Assembly (NCBI RefSeq): GCF_003994855.1
Contig: NZ_CP034142.1
Location: 3,968,001-4,032,000, forward strand
Length of the DNA stretch: 64,000 nt
Reading direction: 5' to 3'
Source: Marinobacter sp. NP-4(2019)
GTDB lineage: Bacteria > Pseudomonadota > Gammaproteobacteria > Pseudomonadales > Oleiphilaceae
Shown here: positions 8,645 to 15,816 of the stretch, one piece after another
How the letters are laid out: every line of letters begins with the position of its first letter
Position numbering within the stretch: position 1 is the stretch's first letter
Translations under genes and position numbers: made by a program
The notes under the pieces: model-generated
The model's input: the letters and a program-made list of their open reading frames with translations, nothing else
The model's database searches: none
Told to the model about the DNA's origin: nothing

Positions 8645-9565
8645 ATGCGCTTGAGTACCTTATCCCGCTTTCTTCCCCACACCCTCGCTGCTGCAGGGCT
8701 CATGGTCACGGGTTCGTCCGTCGCGGCCCCTATCGTAATGGAAGGTGATTATGTCCGTACGGCGGTCAGTGACAATGGCACCCTCGGTGCTGGGGGCAGC
8801 GCTGATCCGGGCATCATTCACGACACCAGCGGTACCCGCAACTGGGGTCCGGAGGACTACCTGACGCCCGGCACTCCCTGGGAGTGGTTTGGTGTCAAGT
8901 CCGCCCAGACCGGCACTGTTGGAAACAACAACGCCAGTTCGGCCGGGAGTATCACTACCCTGACGGGCCCAACGGATCTCTCCGGTGGCATTGCCGACAA
9001 TCAGGTGGCCTGGGAGGGTCAGTACAGCGACCTGTTCACCATCAGCCACAGCTATTCGTTCAATGACGACCATGAGCGCATTGATGTACTGACCACGATC
9101 ACCGCACTCCAGGATCTGAGCGATCTGACCTTCCTTCGCGCCATCGACCCCGACCCGGACGTTAACACCCACGGTTCCTACGACACCACCAACACCCGGG
9201 GCACCACCGGTGTTGCAGAAGAGGACTTCGTGAACTCCCAGGGCGGCATGACCGGGCTGACCCTCGGCCTTTACACACAATCCGATATCACCCACAACAC
9301 CGGGATCTCTGCCCCCTGGTCCACCAACCCGGACGACTACCTGGCGGGGGTCAACGATGGCGATGGCGATTACGTCATCGGCCTGGGTTTCGACATCGGC
9401 TCGCTGTTTTCCGGGGAACTGGTGAACCTGAGTTATTCCTACGTTATGGGTGAGACCCTGGATACCGTGGACCTGCCCAACGAGGTTCCGGAACCCGGCA
9501 CTCTGGCCCTGATGGGACTGGGTCTGACCGGCATCGGCCTATCCCGTCGCAGAAAGCAACGGTAA
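8645..9565 (+). CDS. PEP-CTERM sorting domain protein
   Basis: A 306-residue secreted protein. The N terminus has a signal peptide ending around SSVAA. The body is rich in Gly, Asn, Asp and Thr with no domain I recognise. The C terminus has the PEP-CTERM signal: VPEPGTLALMGLGLTGIGL followed by RRRKQR. This tail is recognised by exosortase, which processes the protein at the envelope, usually in exopolysaccharide-producing bacteria. No exosortase or polysaccharide genes lie in the window. The start at 8645 follows an ACGGAGAAG; an in-frame ATG at 8609 is less likely. Confidence 0.85.
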   Translation: MRLSTLSRFLPHTLAAAGLMVTGSSVAAPIVMEGDYVRTAVSDNGTLGAGGSADPGIIHDTSGTRNWGPEDYLTPGTPWEWFGVKSAQTGTVGNNNASSAGSITTLTGPTDLSGGIADNQVAWEGQYSDLFTISHSYSFNDDHERIDVLTTITALQDLSDLTFLRAIDPDPDVNTHGSYDTTNTRGTTGVAEEDFVNSQGGMTGLTLGLYTQSDITHNTGISAPWSTNPDDYLAGVNDGDGDYVIGLGFDIGSLFSGELVNLSYSYVMGETLDTVDLPNEVPEPGTLALMGLGLTGIGLSRRRKQR

Positions 9566-9572
9566 ACGCTCC

Positions 9573-9600
9573 CACCGGTCCGTCGATACGCGGACCGGTG
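9573..9600. terminator. Hairpin after the PEP-CTERM gene
   Basis: A perfect 10-base stem (9573-9582 with 9591-9600, CACCGGTCCG and its complement) with an 8-base loop starts 8 bases after the stop codon. No T tract follows, so it may protect the 3' end or work as a weak terminator rather than a classical intrinsic one. Confidence 0.5.
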
Positions 9601-9729
9601 CACTCCCACACCTCACATTATGCTGCCGACCTTCGAAAAAGCCCGGGAAATCATTGGCAAAGACCGCTAGGATAACCGTCAGATCCTGACACAATGACCG
9701 GCACAACCGGTGAATCCGACGGAGCAACT

Positions 9730-10407
9730 ATGGGCCCTGAATGGCAAGCGGTTTGGCTCACCCTCAAACTGGCCGGCATCACCACACTGCTACTGCTGAT
9801 CATCGGCACCCCGATCGCCTGGTGGCTCGCCCGCAGCCGGCACTGGCTGCGTCAGCCGGTGTTTGCGATTGTCGCTCTGCCCCTGGTACTTCCCCCCACC
9901 GTACTGGGCTTCTATCTGTTAATGATGCTGAGCCCCGACGGTTTTATCGGCCAACTGACCGAACGGTTGGGGATCGGCACGCTCCCGTTCACCTTCGAAG
10001 GTCTGGTATTGGCGTCCGTCATCTACTCGCTGCCGTTTACCGTTCAGCCCTTGCAGAATGCCTTTGTCAGCCTTAATGAACGATTGCTGGAAACTGCCGC
10101 AACCCTACGGGCTTCACCATGGGATCGCTTCTTTACCATCGCCGTTCCCCTGGCGCGACCAGGCTTTCTGACCGCGGCGGTACTGACCTTCGCCCATACC
10201 ATCGGTGAGTTTGGCGTGGTGCTGATGATTGGCGGCAATATTCCCGGAGAAACCCGGGTGCTGTCCGTGGCCATATACGATCACGTCGAAGCCCTGGAGT
10301 ATGGTCAGGCGCACTGGTTGGCCGGAGGCATGCTGCTGTTCGCCTTCCTGATGCTGATCGGACTTTACACCATCAACGGCCGGCTGGCAGGCGGGGTCGT
10401 TAAATGA
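9730..10407 (+). CDS. modB: Molybdate ABC transporter permease ModB
   Basis: A 225-residue inner-membrane permease with about five hydrophobic helices. It carries the binding-protein-dependent transport (EAA) loop ETAATLRASPWDRFFTIAVPLARPG near residues 130-155, followed by TAAVLTFAHTIGEFGVVLMIGGNIPGET, a signature of ModB. The ATG at 9730 has GGAG at 9721, giving the normal length. The stop overlaps the modC start as ATGA, so the two are translationally coupled. The periplasmic binding protein gene modA, normally just upstream, is absent here; a PEP-CTERM gene occupies that place. Confidence 0.9.
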   Translation: MGPEWQAVWLTLKLAGITTLLLLIIGTPIAWWLARSRHWLRQPVFAIVALPLVLPPTVLGFYLLMMLSPDGFIGQLTERLGIGTLPFTFEGLVLASVIYSLPFTVQPLQNAFVSLNERLLETAATLRASPWDRFFTIAVPLARPGFLTAAVLTFAHTIGEFGVVLMIGGNIPGETRVLSVAIYDHVEALEYGQAHWLAGGMLLFAFLMLIGLYTINGRLAGGVVK

Positions 10408-11486
10408 ACCAGGGCACGGGCATTCTCACCCGCTTCCGGTGTGACTTCGAAAGCTTTCAACTGGACGTGGACCTGCAACTCCCCGGACGGGGCGTCACCG
10501 CTCTGTTTGGCCATTCCGGCTGTGGCAAGACCACGCTGCTTCGGTGCATTGCCGGACTGCAGCCGGCCGCTGGTTACCTGTCGGTGAACGGTGAATGCTG
10601 GCAGGATGACCACCACCATCTGGCCGTTCACCAGCGCCCCCTGGCCTACGTCTTCCAGGAAACCAGCCTGTTTCCCCACCTGTCGGTCCGGCGCAACCTC
10701 ACCTATGGCTACCAGCGCATTGCAGCCGACCGGCGACAGATCAGTTTCGATCGGGCAGTGCACTGGCTGGGACTTTCACACCTGCTGAACCGTATGCCGG
10801 AGAAACTGTCCGGCGGCGAACGTCAACGGGTAGCCATTGCCCGGGCACTGCTGACCAGTCCCCGTCTGCTGTTGATGGACGAACCCCTGTCCGCACTGGA
10901 CCGGCAAAGCAAGCAGGACATCCTGCCCTATCTGGAGAACCTGCACCACACCCTCGACATCCCGGTGCTCTATGTCACCCATTCAGCGCCCGAGGTTGCC
11001 AGACTGGCGGATCACGTGGTGATGATGGATAACGGCCGTGTGGTGGCCGAAGGACCGCTGCAGGAGACCCTGGCTCGCATCGATCAACCTTTCGCCCTGG
11101 AAGAGGACGCCGGCGTCATTGTCAACGCGGTCATTAGTGAACGTGACACCCGCTGGCACCTGTGTCGCGCCGACTTCAAGGGCGGCAGTCTCTGGGTCCG
11201 GGACGAGCCGCAGCTGGAGTCCGGTCGGTCCGTAAGGCTTCAGATTCTCGCCCGGGACGTCAGCATCGCGCTGGCTCCCAACCACAAACAGAGCATCCAG
11301 AACCTGCTACCCGCCCGAGTGGAACAGGTCGCCACCGACCAGAGCCCGGGGACGACCCTGGTCAGACTGCAGTCCGGTGACACCCCTTTCCTGGCCCGGC
11401 TGACCAGCCGGGCTGCCCATCAGCTGCAGTTGGCGCCGGGCATGAACGTCTGGCTTCAGATCAAAACCGTCGCCATTGTCGATTAA
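10404..11486 (+). CDS. modC: Molybdate ABC transporter ATP-binding protein ModC
   Basis: A 360-residue ATPase that powers molybdate import with ModB. Walker A is GHSGCGKTT near residue 36, the Q-loop FQETSLFPHLSV, the signature LSGGERQRVAIARAL, Walker B LLLMDEPLSALD and the switch histidine in YVTHSAPE. The C-terminal third is a mop/TOBE-type molybdate-binding domain (SVRLQILARDVSIAL; LLPARVEQV). The length is typical. Coupled to modB by a 4-base overlap. I see no ModE box upstream of modB. Confidence 0.93.
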   Translation: MNQGTGILTRFRCDFESFQLDVDLQLPGRGVTALFGHSGCGKTTLLRCIAGLQPAAGYLSVNGECWQDDHHHLAVHQRPLAYVFQETSLFPHLSVRRNLTYGYQRIAADRRQISFDRAVHWLGLSHLLNRMPEKLSGGERQRVAIARALLTSPRLLLMDEPLSALDRQSKQDILPYLENLHHTLDIPVLYVTHSAPEVARLADHVVMMDNGRVVAEGPLQETLARIDQPFALEEDAGVIVNAVISERDTRWHLCRADFKGGSLWVRDEPQLESGRSVRLQILARDVSIALAPNHKQSIQNLLPARVEQVATDQSPGTTLVRLQSGDTPFLARLTSRAAHQLQLAPGMNVWLQIKTVAIVD

Positions 11487-11593
11487 CCAGTCATGGGGAC
11501 GACTTGCCCAAAAGTCTGGCCCGCTTGGCACGGGCCAGTCTGCTCTCTGATCGGTAATCTGTGAAGGTATGACAGCGCCAACAGGAGCAAGCA

Positions 11594-12478
11594 ATGACAA
11601 CACAGCATCAGTGGGTGAACAATAACGGCGTCAACCTGTACGTCACCACCGACGGTAATCCCGATTCTCCTCCGCTGGTGCTGGTGCACGGTTATCCGGA
11701 CAACCATACCGTGTGGGACAAGGTAACCGAGCAGTTGAAAGAGCGTTATTTTGTCGTCCGCTACGATGTTCGCGGCGCAGGTCGCTCCGACAAGCCAGCC
11801 AAAACCCGTGCCTATCGGATGACGCATCTCGCCGCGGATCTGGCAGCCGTTGTAGATACCGTTATTCCCGACCGGCCGTTCCACCTTGCCGCCCACGACT
11901 GGGGCTCCATACAGAGCTGGGAATCGGTGACCACCGGTCCACTCACGTCAAGAATCCGGTCGTACACCACCATTTCCGGGCCGTGCCTGGACCATGTCGG
12001 TTTCTGGTTACGTAACAACGTTACCCGTGTCAGTGAAGGCGGCACCCGCAAGGTCCTCAAACAGCTCGCCAGTTCCTGGTACGTGGCCATGTTTCAGTTG
12101 CCACTGTTGCCGGAAACTGTCTGGCGCGCCGGACTCGACAAGGTGTGGCCAAATTATCTGAAGAACCGGGAGCAGGTGTCCGATGCGGAATACAACCGTT
12201 TTCAGCGTAATGACGGTCGCTACGGCGTAAAACTTTACCGGGCCAACTTCATGCCCAAACTGTTACGGCCGGAGCCCCGACCGGCACAATGTCCGGTGCA
12301 ACTGATTGTGCCGGGCCAGGACAATTACGTGAAAGAGCAGCTATTCGAAGGCCTGGAGAAATGGGCAGGAAAACTGAGTCGACAGGACATTGATGCCCCC
12401 CACTGGGTCCTGCTGACCCAGCCCGACGTCATTGCCGGCTGGATTGATGGATTTGCCGGGAGGGCAGCCCACGCCTAG
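11594..12478 (+). CDS. Alpha/beta hydrolase, epoxide hydrolase / dehalogenase-like
   Basis: A 294-residue alpha/beta hydrolase. It has the oxyanion motif LVHGYPDNHTVW, the YDVRGAGRSDKP segment, and a nucleophile elbow with aspartate (AAHDWGS near residue 100), the pattern of epoxide hydrolases and haloalkane dehalogenases rather than esterases. A C-terminal histidine in IDAPHWVLLTQP probably completes the triad. Close relatives occur as the N-terminal half of proteins fused to a short-chain dehydrogenase; here the hydrolase stands alone. GGAG precedes the ATG. It converges with vfr. Substrate unknown. Confidence 0.8.
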   Translation: MTTQHQWVNNNGVNLYVTTDGNPDSPPLVLVHGYPDNHTVWDKVTEQLKERYFVVRYDVRGAGRSDKPAKTRAYRMTHLAADLAAVVDTVIPDRPFHLAAHDWGSIQSWESVTTGPLTSRIRSYTTISGPCLDHVGFWLRNNVTRVSEGGTRKVLKQLASSWYVAMFQLPLLPETVWRAGLDKVWPNYLKNREQVSDAEYNRFQRNDGRYGVKLYRANFMPKLLRPEPRPAQCPVQLIVPGQDNYVKEQLFEGLEKWAGKLSRQDIDAPHWVLLTQPDVIAGWIDGFAGRAAHA

Positions 12479-12495
12479 GAAACACGGGGCCGTGG

Positions 12496-13137
12496 TCAAC
12501 GGGTACCGTAGACCACCATGGTCTTGCCCTTGACCCGTACCAGCCCCTGGTCTTCCAGGGTTTTCAGTACGCGGCCGACCATTTCCCGGGAACAGCCAAC
12601 AATGCGACCGATTTCCTGACGGGTGATCTTGATTTGCATGCCATCCGGGTGAGTCATGGCATCGGGTTCCTTGCACAGGTCCAGTAGCGTCCGCGCGACA
12701 CGACCGGTGACGTCCAGAAAGGCCAGGTCACCAACCTTGCGAGTGGTCTGACGGAGGCGGGAGGCCATCTGCTCGCCAATGAAATACAGAACCCGTGGGT
12801 CCTGCTGAGCAATCTCGCGGAATTTGGTATAGCTGATTTCAGCCACTTCGCACTCGGTCTTCGCCTTCACCCAGGCGCTGCGGGAATCCATGTTGTCAAA
12901 CAGCCCCATCTCGCCAAAAAAATCACCGGCGTTAAGGTAGGCCATGATCATCTCGCGGCCGTCGTCATCCTCAATGATGACGGTTACGGAGCCCTTGACG
13001 ATATAAAATAGTGAATCGCTCTTGTCGCCCGCATAGATAATGGTGCTCTTGGCGGGGTAGCGCCGGCGGTGACACTGCGACAGGAAATAATCCAGATGCT
13101 TGGTTTTCTGCTCAACCGGCTTGACGATAGTGGCCAT
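12496..13137 (-). CDS. vfr: cAMP receptor protein, Vfr type
   Basis: A 213-residue global regulator of the CRP family, close to Pseudomonas Vfr by eye (HCHRRRYPAKSTIIYAGD, GSVTVIIEDDDGREMIMAYL, FFGEMGLF). The cAMP pocket includes RSAWVKAKTECEVAEISY. The C-terminal helix-turn-helix ITRQEIGRIVGCSREMVGRVLKTLE is essentially the Vfr/CRP one, so the DNA target should be the TGTGA-N6-TCACA type. Two ATGs are possible: 13137, which matches the Vfr length, or 13149, which sits only one base after AGGAGG. I chose 13137. It diverges from an OsmC gene, as crp does from yhfA in E. coli. Confidence 0.9.
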   Translation of the reverse strand: MATIVKPVEQKTKHLDYFLSQCHRRRYPAKSTIIYAGDKSDSLFYIVKGSVTVIIEDDDGREMIMAYLNAGDFFGEMGLFDNMDSRSAWVKAKTECEVAEISYTKFREIAQQDPRVLYFIGEQMASRLRQTTRKVGDLAFLDVTGRVARTLLDLCKEPDAMTHPDGMQIKITRQEIGRIVGCSREMVGRVLKTLEDQGLVRVKGKTMVVYGTR

Positions 13138-13378
13138 AGTGCGAGTCATGCCTCCTCAAAAACTGGCGGGTCCCGATGTTTATTATGTGCCCGGCTTTCC
13201 ATGCGGGTTTAGTCATTTTTCTTGAAAATCAGCGCAACTTATAACAAGAAGGCCCGGTTTCGGCAACCTGAAACCGTGTGTATCTGTGTAACCGGCCCGG
13301 GACGGGTGTTGCTGCCGGGCGTCACGCTATGTGCTAGCATCCGTGCCGGATCCCCGATGTATTGTGGAGTTTACCGAC

Positions 13379-13801
13379 ATGAAAGCAACTGTAGACTGGG
13401 CAGGAAATGCCAGCTTCAAGGCCACCAGCGGTACCGGCCACACCGTGCAGATGGACGGCCCACCCGACCACGGCGGTGAAAATCTCGGACCACGCCCGAT
13501 GGAACTGCTGTTGATGGGCCTTGGCGGCTGCTCATCTTTTGATGTCATGAGCATTCTCAAAAAGAGCCGCCAGGACGTCACCGCCTGTCACGCTGAGCTG
13601 GAAGCGGAACGGGCCGATGCCATCCCCGCCATTTTTACCCGTATTCATCTACACTTTGTGGTTACCGGTCACAAACTGAAAGAAAGTCTGGTCAAACGCG
13701 CCGTCAGCCTGTCAGCCGAGAAATACTGTTCAGCCTCGATCATGCTGGAAAAAGCGGGCGTGGAGATCACCCACAGCCATGAAATCCGTGAGGCGGAATA
13801 A
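13379..13801 (+). CDS. OsmC family protein (YhfA-like)
   Basis: A 140-residue OsmC/Ohr-fold protein. The two family cysteines are seen in LGGCSSFDVMSIL and in AEKYCSASIML, which form the peroxide-reducing pair in OsmC/Ohr. HGGENLGPRPMELLLMGLGGC is the characteristic helix entry. Its place divergent from vfr/crp mirrors E. coli yhfA beside crp, so it is most likely the YhfA orthologue, whose own role is unclear. The start at 13379 has GGAG upstream; the longer frame to 13331 is unlikely. Confidence 0.88.
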   Translation: MKATVDWAGNASFKATSGTGHTVQMDGPPDHGGENLGPRPMELLLMGLGGCSSFDVMSILKKSRQDVTACHAELEAERADAIPAIFTRIHLHFVVTGHKLKESLVKRAVSLSAEKYCSASIMLEKAGVEITHSHEIREAE

Positions 13802-14005
13802 CCGGTAGCGGACACGGAAATTACGGATGCTAAAATGTGGTTGCGAAGACTACCCAACCACATTCGCGGTGTGCATAATACGCACCCTTCTCCGCCGGTC
13901 TGCGCAAATGGTGAACAATCCGGTCAGTAGTCGGTGGCGGCCTCGGCAGAATGCCCGATCAGGCCTTCTGTAGTCATTCATCTCCATCATCCGGAGGGGC
14001 TGAGC

Positions 14006-14800
14006 ATGGAAACCAAACTCCAGTTGCACGGTTTCAACAACCTGACCAAATCCCTGAGTTTCAATATCTACGATATCTGTTACGCGCAGACCGAAGAGCA
14101 ACGGGAAGCTTACATCGATTACATCGACGAGATGTATAATGCCGAGCGCCTGACCCAGATCCTGACCGATGTGGTCAAGATCATTGGCGCCAATGTTCTC
14201 AATATTGCCCGCCAGGACTATGAGCCTCACGGCGCCTCGGTGACCATGCTGATCGCCGAGCATGAGCTCACCAACGGTGAAGAGCCTGACAACGAAGAAT
14301 CTCCGGGCCCGCTACCGGATGCCATCGTGGCGCACCTGGACAAGAGCCATGTCACCGTACACACCTACCCGGAAAGCCATCCCCACGATGGTGTAAGCAC
14401 CTTCCGGGCAGATATCGATGTGTCGACTTGCGGTCTGATTTCACCGTTGAAGGTATTGAACTATCTGATCCACAGCTTCGATTCCGATGTGGTCACGGTA
14501 GACTACCGTGTGCGCGGCTTTACCCGTGACGTGGACGGCACCAAGCATTATATCGATCACGACATCAACTCGATTCAGAACTATCTGACCGAGGATACCC
14601 AGAACGCCTATCAGATGATCGACGTCAACGTGTACCAGGAGAACCTGTTCCACACCAAGATGATGTTGAAAGACTTCAAACTCGACAACTACGTGTTCGG
14701 AGTCAATGCCAGCGATCTGGGTGTGGAAGAAGCACAGTCCATCGAGGATCGCCTGCGCCGCGAAATGCTGGAGATTTTTTACTCCCGCAACGTGGAGTAA
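14006..14800 (+). CDS. speD: S-adenosylmethionine decarboxylase proenzyme
   Basis: A 264-residue proenzyme, the length of E. coli SpeD. It self-cleaves and makes decarboxylated SAM, the aminopropyl donor for spermidine. The cleavage site is LDK/SHVTVHTYPE, with serine 114 becoming the pyruvoyl group. The conserved VDYRVRGFTRDVDGTKHYIDHD stretch places it in the class 1A (E. coli type). The ATG at 14006 follows CCGGAGGGG. No spermidine synthase gene is adjacent. A strong intrinsic terminator follows. Confidence 0.95.
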   Translation: METKLQLHGFNNLTKSLSFNIYDICYAQTEEQREAYIDYIDEMYNAERLTQILTDVVKIIGANVLNIARQDYEPHGASVTMLIAEHELTNGEEPDNEESPGPLPDAIVAHLDKSHVTVHTYPESHPHDGVSTFRADIDVSTCGLISPLKVLNYLIHSFDSDVVTVDYRVRGFTRDVDGTKHYIDHDINSIQNYLTEDTQNAYQMIDVNVYQENLFHTKMMLKDFKLDNYVFGVNASDLGVEEAQSIEDRLRREMLEIFYSRNVE

Positions 14801-14814
14801 GCCATACCCACCAA

Positions 14815-14855
14815 TGACCGGCGGAACAGTGCCCGCCGGTCATTCAGTTTTTTTG
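14815..14855 (+). terminator. Intrinsic terminator of speD
   Basis: A perfect 10-base stem TGACCGGCGG / CCGCCGGTCA (14815-14824 with 14833-14842) with an 8-base loop is followed by TTCAG and a run of seven T. It starts 15 bases after the speD stop codon. Confidence 0.85.
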
Positions 14856-14936
14856 ATGCCCCACCCCGAAAATCTCCGTTTTATTCTCTACGACCTCCGG
14901 CGTTTAATAGTCTTATTGACGCACAAGGAGGACACC

Positions 14937-15794
14937 ATGACTTTACGCCCCATTAAACAAATCATCCCTGCCCTGGAAACTTCTGACGGCGCAGGCGTAC
15001 GCATCAGGCGCTCCATAGGCCAGCACCAGAATATTCGCCTTGATCCGTTCCTGATGCTGGACGAGTTCGGTTCCGACCAGCCCCAGGACTACATTGCCGG
15101 CTTTCCGTCCCACCCCCATCGCGGGTTCGAGACGGTGACCTATATGATCGAGGGTCATATGCTCCACGAGGACCACATGGGCAACCGGGGCGACCTGAAG
15201 AATGGCGGCGTGCAGTGGATGACCGCCGGTCGCGGTATCGTGCACTCGGAAATGCCGCAGCAGGAGGCCGGGCAAATGCGCGGTTTCCAGCTCTGGCTGA
15301 ACCTGCCGGCTGCTGAAAAGATGAAGCCCGCCGGCTACCGGGACATTCAGCCCGAGGAGATTCCCGATGTCCATCTGGACGGCGCCAGGCTGAAACTGAT
15401 TGCCGGCAACATCGAGGTGGACGGCACCATCGTCTCCGGTGCGGTTACCGGCGGCAGCACAGATCCCCTTTATGCCGACATCCATATGGAACCGAACAAG
15501 GCCATCACTGTGCCTGTTAGCGACCAGCTGAATGCCATGCTGTATCTGTACGACGGTGACGCGACACTTCAGCATCAAGCCGACCGTAAGCCTCTAAAGC
15601 TGTCGGCAGCCACCATTCTCGGCGATGGCAATCAGGTGCGGATTGAAGCCGGTGACCAAGGGGCCCGCCTGCTACTGATTGCCGGCAAGCCCATCAACGA
15701 GCCGGTCGTCCAGTACGGCCCGTTTGTGATGAATACCCGGGAGGAGATCGAGCAGACCCTGCGGGACTATCGGGATGGGCACCTGACCGCCTGA
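14937..15794 (+). CDS. Pirin family protein
   Basis: A 285-residue bicupin. The N-terminal cupin holds the metal-binding set FPSHPHRGFETVTYM and, further on, TAGRGIVHSEMP, matching the His-His-His-Glu ligands of pirin. The C-terminal cupin is less conserved. Bacterial pirins are iron proteins; some have quercetinase activity and others are redox or metabolic regulators, so the reaction is not fixed. The ATG at 14937 sits six bases after AAGGAGG; translation from the in-frame start at 14706 would read antisense-like sequence through the speD terminator and is rejected. Confidence 0.9.
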   Translation: MTLRPIKQIIPALETSDGAGVRIRRSIGQHQNIRLDPFLMLDEFGSDQPQDYIAGFPSHPHRGFETVTYMIEGHMLHEDHMGNRGDLKNGGVQWMTAGRGIVHSEMPQQEAGQMRGFQLWLNLPAAEKMKPAGYRDIQPEEIPDVHLDGARLKLIAGNIEVDGTIVSGAVTGGSTDPLYADIHMEPNKAITVPVSDQLNAMLYLYDGDATLQHQADRKPLKLSAATILGDGNQVRIEAGDQGARLLLIAGKPINEPVVQYGPFVMNTREEIEQTLRDYRDGHLTA

Positions 15795-15816
15795 ACGGGG
15801 TGCTCAAGCTGGCGCG

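Noticed and set aside
11516..11538. A CTGGCCCG/CGGGCCAG hairpin after modC
   Set aside because: Only 8 pairs and no T tract; too weak to call a terminator.
14706..14936. An upstream start for the pirin gene
   Set aside because: It overlaps speD in another frame and runs through the speD terminator; the ATG at 14937 has a strong RBS.
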